Positions 23,582 through 35,487 of a DNA stretch of 64,000 nucleotides are shown here, piece after piece. Source of the stretch: Cylindrodendrum hubeiense (lineage: Eukaryota > Ascomycota > Sordariomycetes > Hypocreales > Nectriaceae); contig JAANBB010000007.1 in the NCBI GenBank assembly GCA_014621425.1, positions 186,001 to 250,000 on the forward strand. The letters run 5' to 3'. The translations under genes and the position numbers were made by a program. The notes below the pieces were generated by a model. The model had not been told where the DNA came from and ran no database searches. It was given only the letters and a program-made list of their open reading frames with translations. Within the stretch, counting starts at the first letter, position 1. Every line of letters begins with the position of its first letter.

Positions 23582-26287
23582 ATGGCCTCCCCTACCCTTG
23601 ACAACTCCGCGTCTGCTTTTACGTGTTCCGCATGCCCTGCCACCTTTAGTCGCCGGGAGCATTTGCAGCGGCATTTACTCTCCCGTATGAACCCCGTCCA
23701 GTTGCTTCCCCTTTGCGATTTCCCCCTGTTGGCCCAGAGGCAAGCGAGAGAAGTGACGCAATGGCTAACGAGTTTGTAGACAGCTCCGACCGACGCTTCC
23801 ATTGCATCTTTTGCAAGCAGTCGTTTCACCGCGGGTTCGTAAATTCCACTTCATCGTCCGCAACGCCGAAAGCCCCCCACTAATCCATAACAGAGACGTC
23901 CTGAAGCGTCACTGGATAACGTGCAAAGTCCGGATAGATGCAAACGTTGACATCCCGACACTTTCCCAGCAGATCAGAGGCAAGAAGCGGAAATCGTGCG
24001 ACCGGTGTGTTCGCTTAAAGCGAGCTTGCAATCTACAAGACCCTTGCCAAACATGCGTGACAAGGAAGAAAACGTGCTCGTATGACAGGGTAGCCAGCAC
24101 AGAACCGTATCCGACCCCTCCGATAACCCTCCCATCGCAGCCTGTATCTAGTGCCAATCTCATCCACGATGCCGATATGCAGCGGTGGCAACGATTAATC
24201 GAGGGTTATATATGCGAAGCAAACTCGAAAGATGATGTGGATGAGTTTATGGCCGATGGCCGACAAGCAACATGGGCCTCGTCCGACATGTTTCGAATCG
24301 CGACGCACGACGCGTCGACTACAGCCCTCAACCCCATGGATTACAATTGGGTAGAATATTTCTCCTACCCGCGGACGAACTTGAATCTAGCACTACCGGA
24401 AAGTTCTGCAGTACCGCAGTCTATCTTTAGTTCCGGTTGGGGATTCCCTTTCTTGAGCAGATTCACCCCATCAAGCAGCCTTGCGAGCTGTTATGAGTGT
24501 GGAACTATTGCTGAGAAACGACAACTTATCCAACAGCTCCTAAACCGAAATTGTTACTCTTTACAGAGCCCTATTGCCCTTGATAATGTAATTGGGAATG
24601 CCCAGACTGACTGGATGACATCTGTCGGAATACAGAGACACGAGGCCGAACTAGAATATGGATGGAGTCTGGATCAAAACTCACCATCAACGCAAACCGA
24701 ACCCCTGAGAAATATAGGTTATTTTGCAGAATCATCTATCGATTCAGTTACACTTGGAATTCAAAACTGGATGCCTCATAATAAAAAGGCTAATCAGCAG
24801 TCAAATCATCACCCTCAGTGGGTTTCAGAAGTACACAAGGACCTTCTTCGCCACACCAACGAGATCGTGCAGAGAATCAAGGAAATTACTATTTCCAAGC
24901 CAAGAGGATCCAAAATTATGATCGATTGGTCACCTGCCGTGGAGAGAATTTGTTTCAACTTCTTCTCGCCTGCAAACTTGGAAAAATATTTGCTATTGTT
25001 CTGGACTTGCTGGTATCCGAACTCTCCAATCTTCCACAGACCAAGCTTCACTGTTGAGACTAGCTCGCCCAATTTGGTCGCTTTAATGGCCCTAATAGGC
25101 GCCTGCTTGTGTCCCGACTCGAGCGACCGTACCCATGCAAATGTGTGGTTCAACAGCATGGAGGAGCTAGTCTTTAACGACGAGATCCTTCACGACGAAT
25201 CTATCATCTTGTCCGAATCCATGCACGGCAAAAAGCAAGTTCGCAAGAAGTTGGAGGCTATTCAAGCTGCATATCTTGCTTGCCTCTTGCAGAACTGGGA
25301 AGGGTCTAGGGGGAGCAAACAACGCATCCGACGTGACCGTTACACCACCTTAATCGCTGTAAGTACAACTTCGCCACTCGGTTTTGGAACAGCACGTCTT
25401 ATTCTTGGGACTAGATTGCGAGAGACTTTGACTTTGGCAAAGTAACACTCCAGGAGGTTTATGTAGAGGATGCTTCAGAATTCGACTGGGACGAATTTGT
25501 GTTCCTAGAGACTCTTATACGGTGAGTCTTTTTTTAAGCTGTGTGCTATGAGTACTGATGCTATGATCACAGAACAGGGACATTTATTTTTCTTTTGGAC
25601 TCAGCATTTGTCGTCTTCCACAACTCACCGCCGAGAATAATGCTGCCTGAGTTAAATATTGATCTGACCTGTCCAGAGCCTTGCTTTGAGGCTAATTCGG
25701 CTGAGGAGTGTTTTATCCTCTTGTACGACTCGCATAAAGGCGAAAAGAGGCAGTCCAGATTGAACATATCGGCAACCCTTGAGCTTCTCTGTCGGACCGA
25801 TGTTGATAATTTTGAGAGCTTGAAGCACTTGAGCATCCTCAACATGTTCACGATAATTACAGGTATGTTATCTATGACATTCTGGTACCTTAATAATCGC
25901 TCCGCCTCGATTTGTTGACAATTTTTAGCACTCTATTGTCTCATCTTCCGGTTTCAAACGACACTCGCCAATTTGTCTCAAACGACACCAGCCGATATTG
26001 GACTCGTCCGATGGATTCATTTATGGTATCACGGTGCCTGCGTCAATGAACTGGAGACCCGGAAATCCCCACCTTTTGAGAATCTATGGAAGCGTGTGGG
26101 GTTCATGCAATACTCCCCGGAGTTCTATCTACTCGCCCGGATGACCCTGGATCGTTGGAAGTCGAGGTGTGATGGCCATAACGGGTCGATACCCATGTGC
26201 ATGGATCTAGGCACGAAACAGCCAGCAACTGTCAAATATGATGAAAGTGAAATGGTTCAATTTAGAGAATTGATTAGTAGTATATAG
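23582..26287 (+). CDS. Transcription factor with two C2H2-type fingers and a Zn2Cys6 cluster
   Basis: Six exons (23582-23684, 23780-23834, 23894-25358, 25415-25521, 25573-25862, 25929-26287) give 792 aa. Finger 1 is CSACPATFSRREHLQRHLLSH (C2H2, residues 15-35). Finger 2 is a C2HC variant with Cys43, Cys46, His59 and Cys63. A Zn2Cys6 cluster follows at Cys88-91-98-104-107-114 (CDRCVRLKRAC..). The rest is a fungal-type middle homology region (about 350-790) containing FNFFSPANLEKYLLLFW and PIFHRPSF. Both DNA-binding modules depend on correct removal of introns 1 and 2, which restore perfect finger spacing. This composite class exists in fungi but is a minority. Its place after P450-2 makes it a candidate regulator of the VAO group. 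It converges on the next regulator. Confidence 0.9.
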
Positions 26288-26401
26288 CATTGACGAGACC
26301 CCCAACGCATGCATCGGCTATCCGAGCGTACGAGCTGAGCAAGTATTCTACCTAATCAGGGTCTCGTTATAAAACATTACTTCCCTTGAGGCAGGTAGTT
26401 A

Positions 26402-28732
26402 TTATGGTATCTCGGTGTCATTGAAGAGGTCCATCACATCCAAGTCGGTTGAACCAAACATACCATCCCAAATATCTGTGCCTAATTGCAGAACAAACTG
26501 TTCGGCCTCGGGTGCACGTCCCTCATCCCGACCATTGTCTGCACGAGAGACGCGGCGAACAATGTCGCCCAGATCTAGCCGCACATCTTTTTTATCACTC
26601 TCGGAGTCGTTCAGTTGCAGCAACAGATCAAGCAGTACTCCACCCCGCCGTGCAATGGAGCTCGAGGCTTCCAATTGTCGGATTAGATCTCGACCGAGTT
26701 CTGCCAAGTGACGAATCTTGATTGCATCGTACAAGAGCTCATTTTCATGCCTGAAAAGAGAGGCAAACGCGAGAATGATGCAGCAAGTGACCAAATGTGT
26801 AGACACCGTCCACATATTCTTTATTATGCTCGTCATAGAACTCTCAGGCCATGTTTTCATGTCAAGAATGCATCGCTCTGCAATAGCTATGCAGGAAAGC
26901 TGCACAAGATATAAGCGAGACCTCTATCATACTGGAACATTTTTATAGGATTTTCATACCTGGGTATACGCATAGCTCCTTTCTCTGAAGCTCTGAAGCT
27001 GAAAGTGGCGATGAACGGTAAGAATCTAAACATTTATTAGCCTGTAACACAAACCAACAAAAGCATGTAACGTACTTTGTGTGCCATAGAAAGGAGCGAG
27101 GCAGACGCCAAAAGCCGGATGTAGGGCGGGCAACCAGACTTAGAAGCAGGCTCCTGTGGCGTAACCTTTAGAAAGGAGGGCATATCGGCGTAAATTTGAT
27201 TCAGCTCTTTATCTGCCCATAGAACTTGATCGTATATCTTTTTGAGACCGTCTGTCACGTTCGCGGGGTGTCCCACACTGCACATGCGATCTTGTTGCTG
27301 CCATATTACCACGGCAACTAGATAGTCTCAGCAGCTATTCCTTAGGATGCATGGAGATTCTCGGTGAGGGATTTACCATTGGATAAATTTTGTGAATAAC
27401 TATTTTGTGTGTAAATGTCCTTTGGCTGTGAGACGATTGCACAATCCTGAATCATTAGTTCCGGTTCGTCGTGGCAATTGTGTGGCTGCGGCGTGTTGAA
27501 CTGCGTCGCATGAACGAGATAGGTGTTTTGAAAGGGAATTTGAAGCCAATCTTGTCGGACAAGAAACCACCAGACTCGCTTTTTTACCTCTCTTTCGATG
27601 AGAGTATTGACAACCGATTGGCTTGATTGTCCGTGGTAGTAGCTGCCGGGCCGATCTGGACCGAGGCGGTGCATGTTGAGGCACTGGGAAATTCGAATGC
27701 CGGTCGCGATTAAAACACAAGTAAAATCCGATTGATCTATGTTGTGCGCAACCTGCATTAATATACAGATGGCTTGAACAGAGTAGACAGTGTGCTTAGC
27801 CATGAAATTAGCATCAAACAAGCACTGCACACTTTTATCGTATAGCGTGCGGGCTGAGCTTGCACTCGCTGGTCTGAGTGATTAACTCTCAAGGCCTTAC
27901 AATAGGGATAGGCGGGTACGCACCAGTGATGTCAATCCCCAGTTGGAAAAAATCATCCTCGTGAGAATGGTAGAGTGTAGTCTAGTCATTTGTCAACTTC
28001 AGGTCAACCAGCACACGATTGTATAAGGGTACTAACGCATAGAATGGCATAGTACAAGGCAATCCAGCTCTGTTCGCATGTTTTCTGGGCCAGATTTGAC
28101 TCGAACTCTTGCTTGAAGGTAGGCATGTGAACAACATTGTGCATCCATGCAATCTTTTCTTCGTGGTACTTGATCAAGAGGCGGGCCTCTTTCAAGGATA
28201 GAACGGTATCCCACAAAGGAGTTGTCATGTCTGCTGTTTTATCCTCGCCCGAGAACCCCGCCACATCTGGAGAGGCAGTGGCATCGGCTTTCTGACTGTT
28301 CGATGCATTGTGCAGAGTCAGGATATTATTGCGACCATGCGTCAGAAACTCGAGAGTCGCTACCGTTTCATTTGCTGGTACACCAACGGGGCTGTTTGAT
28401 CTCCCTAAAAGCCCGTGATCGGTTTCGACTTCTCCATCAGGACTGTGAGGCGTCGGGACACCTTGGCTGGCAATAGACGGTGATTGGGTAGTATGCTGGC
28501 TTCTTGAAGCCAATGCATTCATCCGACCTCCAGAAGGTGATGACGCAATCGACGCCGGTAAATTAAACGAGTCGCGCTTCCGCACCACGGTGACGGCCTC
28601 TCGGCGACAATCGCGCACCTTTCCACGATCAATGCATGATGAGCATGGAATGGTTTTCGAGCATCGTGTCTTTCGACGAGCACATTCTGTGCACGACAAG
28701 ACCGACCGCTGACTTTTCCTCGTGGGGGGCAT
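26402..28732 (-). CDS. Zn2Cys6 transcription factor with fungal-specific TF domain
   Basis: Six exons in transcript order (28732-28037, 27981-27924, 27868-27377, 27317-27076, 27025-26960, 26899-26402) give 683 aa. The N-terminal cluster has Cys14-17-24-30-33-42 (CX2CX6CX5CX2CX8C). The middle homology region carries ALYYAILC, ARTLYDKSVQCLFDAN, CLNMHRLG and RVWWFLVRQDW, the usual order for fungal TF domain family PF04082. Splice choices were fixed by family continuity: the ACCAG acceptor before exon 3 and the GTAAAT donor after NLSN. The 22-codon exon 5 (ILTVHRHFQ..) fits exactly. Its 3' end lies 114 bp from that of the composite regulator. It may be a second cluster regulator; the target is unknown. 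Confidence 0.88.
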
Positions 28733-29602
28733 TGGTCATCGATTATTGAGACGAAACAGAGAGGCATCCAGGGCTCTTCTGGATCCCTGTTTCAGGTAGC
28801 CGAGCTGAGGTTTTAATACCAAGGAGCCGTGTCGGAACTCGCCGAGCTCCCCGCTTTCGATCAAGATAAGCATGCTTACCCTGTACACCACTGTTGATCG
28901 CATTACGTACCTCATTTTCACTTCTAGCGCCAATTGAATTGACCTTATGAATTAAATGATGCTTTAGGGGGACGAGAAAGATCGGGTTCTACGAGAGGGA
29001 GTAGTTTGGCAATACTATTTTATGCTGGGTGCAAGAAAACTACTGCTTCCTCTTCACAGGAAATTTCGACCCAAATCTGTAATTCATTGCGAAAATAAGT
29101 TTTACAACACATGCACATTTCTTAAAATAATGAAAACCTAGATGATTCTGGTTGGACCTAAAACCTTTAAATGATATTTATAAGTATTAAACAGCATCTT
29201 CCTATGTGGCGAGCCTGGACAGCCTCTGTTGACGCGCCTGATGGCTGTCGCAGTCCCTTCTGCGTCCTCAGTGCATCATGTGACCTGTTTCAAAGACGCG
29301 TCGCTTGGGCCACCTTCGCTTCGGGCTGTGTGGACCTTGTCCTCCAAGCCCTCGACGCGCTGCTCATTCTGGGGCTTGTTATCCATCCACTCATCATCAC
29401 AAGGCCTGATCAGTCTGGCTTCATGAACTTGGTCATACGAACCCACGCTTTATCAATCACAGAAGTTGTCAGTCTTAAGGGCACAATTGATACATAGACT
29501 ATTTACAGTATTGACAGGGAAGTCGACCAATAAGTGTGCCGTGTTCAAGCGACACCGTCCTCATCCCCACGACCGTCTTGCCAGGGTGCATGCCTGACTC
29601 TC
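28733..29602. other. Intergenic region; possible unannotated coding piece on minus strand
   Basis: 870 bp. At 29449-29276 on the minus strand is a 57-codon open stretch of strongly hydrophilic, protein-like composition (DEWMDNKPQNEQRVEGLED). It has no clear start or family match. It may be an exon or gene relic, and is listed under findings. Confidence 0.35.
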
Positions 29603-30807
29603 TCAAGCATACGCCTTCAGAAGAGAATTGTAGTACTGGTACCCAGGTCCACTTGGAGGCTCGAGGCTGAAGATGTAGTCCTGCCACCAAGGCCCGGCCG
29701 CCCACCACAGCGCACCCTTCCACACATCGTTATTTGCCTCCAGGTAGTCCAAGAGATTTTTGACGGCACTCTGACATTGAGAATTCGCTCCACCGGCAAA
29801 CTCGCCAATGATGCCCACCTTGCCATTCGCTCTCAGCCACTTCGTTGCCGCAGTAACCCGCTCGACTCCGATTGTGGTCGAAACACAGGTTGAAGAGGTA
29901 CCGGAGCTGTCAGAGTCAAGATACTGATGCATCTCGTACACAATTTTGTCCAATGGATCAGTGAGAGCTTTCATGTTGTCATTGACATCTGCCCATGACC
30001 ACGCGCCGGACCATTGGTTTCCCTCGACAAAGACGTACTGCGTCGCGCCAGCGGCGCGGATGCCGTTGATGGCCGCCTGGTTGAGGTTGAGAACGAGAGT
30101 TTGATCCAGACCGTAGTACTCGTTATTGGTGTCGAAAATAACGTGGTCGTTGCTCTTAAACTGGCTTGCAAAGTTCTTCCACCAAGTTTGGAAAGCAGTC
30201 GTGTCCGTGATGATGTTGCCAAAGAAGCGGCCATAATTGTGTGGATCAAGCACAGCCCAGCCACCGCTTGCAGTAATGTGGTTCACAACTTCAGTGAGGT
30301 TCTGGAGGTATGCAGTGTTGTAGTCGCCAGTCAGAGTGCTGGTAGTTAGTCTCTCCATCCTGAACTGAACGCGGAACGTATTGTAGCCTTGAGTCCGCAG
30401 AGTCTGAGGGTGTGTCAGTTCAGCCCGGTCGGCACCACCAGCGCTTAGATACTTACATCAATCGTTGAAAGGCTAGGAAATATATAATGTGTGCCCCATG
30501 TACCAGGCAGAGTCCCCTCTCCAAACTCTGCGCCAGCCTCGTTGGTTCCGAACCACCAGACGCCGTCGGAAGTTGGTTCAGAAGTAGGCTCCGTGGACGT
30601 GACAGATGTAGTTACAGTCGACAGTGTGGTGGAAGGTAGACTTGACGATGGCAGACACTGGCTGTAGTAAGGGTTTGAGTACGTGCATGTGTAGCCGGAA
30701 ATACATGTCGTTGATCCAGTCCAGGTCGCTCCACCGCATTGTCCCCAGGCACCGCTTTGAGCGAGAGCCGTGGTTGTGAGAGCGCTGAGAGCAAGAAGGT
30801 ACCGCAT
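29603..30807 (-). CDS. Secreted GH5 endo-beta-1,4-glucanase with N-terminal CBM1
   Basis: Two exons (30807-30457, 30403-29603) give 383 aa. A signal peptide ([16 protein letters not shown]) leads into a fungal CBM1 cellulose-binding module ([20 protein letters not shown], about residues 17-52), then a Ser/Thr/Pro linker (about 53-85) and a GH5 subfamily 5-like catalytic domain. The acid/base is Glu212 in DTNNEYYG and the nucleophile Glu318 in [15 protein letters not shown] carries the conserved His and Tyr. The 53-nt intron falls inside the catalytic domain before RTQGYNTFR. The enzyme cuts internal beta-1,4 bonds in cellulose outside the cell. Family and activity are clear; the exact paralogue name is not. 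It is not linked to either flanking cluster. Confidence 0.95.
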
Positions 30808-32636
30808 GATGTTTGGTTCTTGTTGGTATGCTTGCAAGAGAAGCTGTTCTGAGCCAAATAAGATGGTAAAAGACAGAAAAGCGGTGCAGTTTTATACTCA
30901 TCATATCGTCCCGCTGGGCGTCTAAGAAATGGTCACTGGGTCGATCCATAGCTATCGTGGTCACTTGGGCACACCACCAAAGTCATAATGGCGCTATGTT
31001 GTCTACTCATCGGAAATTCGGGTACCATCCCGGATATTGTAGATGTCGAAATAAACTGTTGACCGGAGACATTTGCCGCTGGCTTCTTGATTCAGACCCG
31101 GGAGTGAACATGCCGGGTGCTAGCCCGATGAGGAACGGGTTTTCGCCGACTCGTCGGAGTTGCACGATCCGCATCACAATTGACTGAAAATTGAGCAGCA
31201 CGATTTATTGTCAATAAGATCAGTTTTAAGGGTGGGAAGAGCGGGAGAGCGGGAAGGACGAGCGCTTGGCTCTTGAGAGCGCCATCCCGCATTGAGTTCG
31301 AAATCGGAGGCCCAGCCTCCGAGGTTGCATTTGGGTTATAACAATGGAGTTTGTTTTTGAAGTATCACTTAGATTAAAACTTGTTAACTTTTGGGTACGA
31401 TGGACTCGCTTCTCATCCCGCAATCCCGGAGAACGGAACGTGTTGCTTTCTAAAGTGAACCATGGGGAGTGGGCTCATGGCTACGTTGGCTGTCAACCAC
31501 GCCAGACCCGGAGATGCTCTCCGCAAATCCCGCAGCGGGGAAAGACGTGCCAGACTTTCCCTTAAAGTTTGGGGAGCTTGATATCCTCGGTAATCTCTTG
31601 TGGTTTCATGGTGTCATTAGACTAAAGAAGGAAGAGTGCAATGCAATGGACTCTGGATGCTCAAAACCCCGATACTCAAATGTCTATCACGCGATGATGA
31701 ATTCTGACGGATACAAAAGTTAAAATTGCAAGCCGTGCCAGACTTTTGAAGTGCATGTTTCGGAACAGAATATTGAATCAACAAGATGTGAGTAGAGATG
31801 CAGGCCTGTTGCCAAGCGGGCAGTCGGCTGTTTTTATCCTCGCGAATGCGCGCATGCGCACATGCAGAGCTGCACGTGAATGGCAAACCGAACTCGTAAC
31901 GGTAGCCATTGAAGCTGAGCCTTTTACACGAAATTATTAATAGCAGTAGCCGAATTCAATTGCAGTATGGCTACGCGCCAGGGGAAAGGAGCTGAGACGA
32001 TTGACAAGACGACCTAACCCGCTTCTGGACCTCATTTTGACATGGTGCAGAGACAATGGGTGATACCCAGCCCCACCGCGCCCAGACGTCTCGCCCTTTG
32101 TAAGATCGGCCTCGGTGAAACCGGCAGCTTATGTAGTAACCCACTCAATCCGGTTGCCAACTCCAAGGCCGTAGCCGCATTCCATTCCTTTTTGGATATA
32201 CTGCGTTTGAGCATCATATCCTCACAGGCACTTGGCTGTGTCAGAAGACCTGCCTCAGCGACAATTGACTCCCACCGTCTTGGTCGCATCTGTGATCTGC
32301 GTCTCAGCTTGTCCAGACTGGAATTTAACTCCGATGCTCGCTTATGAAGGGCCATCGGACAATGCACCCTGACAGTCCAACTCTGGTCTAGTCGGTATCG
32401 CCATCTCGAGGTTTTGGAGTCGTCGCCCTGGAACCGCCGATTATAAAGGAGCTTGGTGCCCAGCTTCAATCAAGTTTATCATCACTTCCATCACTTCCAT
32501 CCCATCAAACCATCTGACAGCTGCGCTGCATCAACCTTATTTTCTTCATCCCACGGTCTGCGACCTTAATTCTTTACTCTAAACCAATATCTAATCACCC
32601 ACCCACCAATCACCAACACTCCACCAAACATCCAAC
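30808..32636. other. Long intergenic region between divergent secreted-protein genes
   Basis: 1.8 kb separating the cellulase (-) and a small secreted protein (+), so it holds both promoters. A 145-codon antisense frame at 32032-32469 is not convincing as a gene. CACCACC-type and CT-rich leader sequence precedes the ATG at 32637. Nothing else is recognised. Confidence 0.45.
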
Positions 32637-33183
32637 ATGAAGTTCTCACTCATCACCTTCGGCCTCGTTGCCCTTGTCTCGGCTTCGCCCTTGAGCAGAC
32701 GAGCCGTCTTCAGCACGAGCACCTACGATGACCTGTCCATCAGCGGAGGAGTAGCTGGCAACGCCCAGCAGGAGGCTCTCGACAAGTTGTCCGGTCTGCC
32801 TTCCGATCTTTCTACCGTCGAAGAAGCCGACTTGGACTTCCTCAACAGCGTGAATCAGATCGCCAACGACGCCGAGGATGAGGCGTTCAACACGGCTATT
32901 GACGCTGCTTCTGGCGAGGACGCTGATGCTCTCCAGGTAAGATTTACTCCGAACCATCCGACGCTTTATGCTAACAGATTAAAACTAGCGCGGCAAGATC
33001 AAGAACAAGGTCCTGAAGCTCACTGCCACCATTCTGAAGCTCCAGGCCCAGGCGGCGCAGGGTGATGATGTCGCGGATAAGCTTGACGAAGAGACGACGA
33101 AGTTGAACAACAACATTTCACAGGATGAGGAAGCCGCCGGTCTGGCGTCGACCTTCCTCTCCTTTGATGCGACCACCGAATAG
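32637..33183 (+). CDS. Small secreted acidic cysteine-free protein
   Basis: Two exons (32637-32936, 32989-33183) give 164 aa. Residues 1-17 form a signal peptide (MKFSLITFGLVALVSAS), followed by LSRR, a likely Kex2 site at 20-22, so the mature form may begin near Ala23. The mature chain has no cysteine, is rich in Asp, Glu and Ala, and looks helical (NSVNQIANDAEDEAFNTAID; KVLKLTATILKLQAQA). Similar small secreted proteins occur widely in Aspergillus and Penicillium without known function. It is not cysteine-stabilised like classical effectors. The CT-rich leader before the ATG suggests an efficiently expressed gene. No toxin or enzyme motif is visible. Confidence 0.85.
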
Positions 33184-33726
33184 GTCAATCATCTCATGGC
33201 TCTTAGCAATCTCTGGATTCTGGAAATCCTTGGCTGTCACACGGTCCATGTAATCGGGTTCTGGAACTAATACCGGCTCGGTGGCGGCAAGGATCTGCAT
33301 GGGAGGGACCTGTCCTAAGTAATTTATAAGCAATGATTACATATTACTTTGAGTATCACACTCTAACTTTGAGGAATTATGGCACATATATAGCGCTTCT
33401 GCAATAAAATGACATACGAATTCCACTACTGTGCCATAATGGCTTAAATCCTTGCTCAAGGTTGGAAGAAATACACAGCAGTGCATTTAATGTGAGGTTC
33501 ACTCGATGAAGGATTTAATGTCTCCATGGGTTACTTTAGCTCTGCTCTGAAAATGCTTAAATCCATCAAGTAATGATACCTATATAACTAATCGTCTCCA
33601 AGTTTGACAGGTAGAAGAAAGTAAATAAATATGTCAGTCATAGAAAATGCGGTCCTTGGCCTCATCTAGAGCCATACCCCACAGATAGAGGGTCTGGTAC
33701 TGAGAAGCCGCATCCATGGCATTGCT
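33184..33726. other. Intergenic region between convergent genes
   Basis: 543 AT-rich bases between the small secreted protein and the AttH/CrtC-like gene. No coding or regulatory signal stands out. Confidence 0.45.
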
Positions 33727-34832
33727 CTAGTAAACCGACACAAGCTCGACAACTCCGAATCCATGAGTCTGTCCAAAGAATTTCCCAGAAGCTGTAATAA
33801 AGCCTGTATAAGCCGAGTCAACAAGCTCCTCAGGCCCATACATCTCCTGGTCTGGTCGCACAGACTTGATTGTGAGATAATCGCCATTGTCAAACTTAAG
33901 CTTCCAGCTGAGCGGGTAAACAAGATGTGTGTTTGGCGAAACCCATGTGTTTGACATATCCGGAACGAGTTCATAAGCAAGAACCAGCTGTGAATCGCCG
34001 AGACGAATGGTTGCGAACTGGTACGTGGTGTTATCGGGAAGGCCGAGATCGTATGCCCAGATGCTAGCTTTCACTTCGGATCCCGGGAAATTGACTTCAA
34101 ACCAGGTCCAGTTACGAGGACCTCCGAACGACATTTGGCGGTCATACCAAGTGAAAGAGTTCTTTGTGTCGATTGTGACTTCTTTTCCATCAAGCTTCAG
34201 GTTTCCAGTCGTCTTCCCAGCTGGAATTGCCCACTCAGTGGCATTGGCCGGTCCGGGTCCGAATGCAATCACACCCGACCCGCCATTGAGCACAGGCTTC
34301 GAAGTGGCGGCCCAGCTGATGTTGAAGGAGAAGGAAGCGTTGGTATTAGCATAAGTGTACATGTTGGAAATGCTGTCTTCGGTTGTCGAACCGAACCCGT
34401 AGGTGTCAAAGTCGGCATCCAGGGGGCCAGATTTGTCGTATGCTTTGGTACCAACGGATGGGCAATACACGAGATGGACCCAGTACTTGAGAGTTTGCAA
34501 ATCCAAAACCGAAGATCGGCAGATATTTTTGCTTGTCGTCATGACGTGGGATATGGCAAGATACTGCTTGCCAAGAGTGCTAGTAATGAAGGAACTCATC
34601 CACCAAGATGATCCGGTGGGGACAGCATATTGAGAGTCGGTGAGATTGATGAGAGACGGAACATGGGTCTTTCTTCTGTCAGCTGCAGTAATCAAATGAT
34701 GGGATAAATACATACGTTTTGGAAGTTCACCTCTTTTTCAGGCTTGAAAACATACTTCTGAGAGGTGCTCGCACCAAGCGCCGTGACGACAAGGTCAACT
34801 AAGACGGCAAACTTGAAAAAGTTGCCAACCAT
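33727..34832 (-). CDS. Secreted AttH/CrtC-fold protein (kievitone-hydratase-like)
   Basis: Two exons (34832-34716, 34668-33727) give 352 aa. Exon 1 is a signal peptide (MVGNFFKFAVLVDLVVTALGA) and joins in phase 0 at NFQN-THVP. The body shows TGSSWWMSSFI, SNMYTYA, TEWAIPAGKTTG, WYDRQMSFGG.NWTWFE and the C-terminal PLSWKLKFDNGDYL..SVRPDQEMYG. This pattern is that of the lipocalin-like AttH/CrtC (hydroxyneurosporene synthase) fold. Relatives include secreted kievitone hydratase of Fusarium, which detoxifies a bean isoflavonoid, and intracellular Diels-Alderases of PKS-NRPS clusters. A signal peptide, several N-glycosylation sites (NASF, NISW, NATE, NTTY) and no PKS nearby favour the secreted hydratase-like group. 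The hydration activity itself is inferred. Confidence 0.8.
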
Positions 34833-35487
34833 GATGAAGCCGTGTATTTGGATAAAGAGTGCAAGAAGGCAATGGAATGATAGCCTTGATGGATATGGAG
34901 AATGTCGGTCTAGGACGCAGAGCAGCAGTACATTATATAGCCAACAAGATATCGAGTCAAAGTGAGAAGCCCAGGTAGGGGCTCCTCAGTGAAGGTTTCT
35001 CCATCCGAAGGAGCCGGCCAACTCATCACGAGAGTGGCTTAGTTCCGGGCTTCGGTAACTGCTTCCATTCCGAATCAGCAGATGGGAATATCAGTGGATT
35101 CATGCGCGCGCCCTTGGCCATATTACGAGTCAATGGATGCAAATAAAGTGATGGGCATTTTAAGAACTCGGCAATTGTATCTCGGTTGCAGGGATACCGG
35201 CCCCGCAATGCCATCTAGCGTGCAACTCTGGATAGAATCTATTCCATATTGAGAAGTCTACCGCTTAGTCAGGGCTTCTCGGTCACGCACGAGCCGCTTC
35301 TCCCGGTCCTCCTCATGTGGCTTATGTGGTCCGACTCTGGCATCCGGCAATTTCTCAGACGAATTGTCATAATACCAAGGCGCGTTTGCTGATCAAGTCT
35401 TCCGGGAAACACCGACTCGACTTGGCACACCCAGCAGCCCTCGTTCACTCCTCCCCAAGCCACGCGAGAGTCACGCAGGAACCATAA
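34833..35487. other. Divergent promoter region AttH/CrtC-like / Zn2Cys6 regulator
   Basis: 655 bp between two divergent genes, so the regulator could control the secreted protein. GC-richer near 35300-35420. No specific motif could be assigned. Confidence 0.4.

Noticed and set aside
32032..32469. 145-codon open frame on the minus strand upstream of the small secreted protein
   Set aside because: No family motif and random-looking composition. It lies in what should be the promoter and leader of the secreted-protein gene.
33727..34832. Assigning the AttH/CrtC-like protein as a Diels-Alderase
   Set aside because: It has a signal peptide and there is no PKS-NRPS in the window; kept as hydratase-like with the alternative noted.
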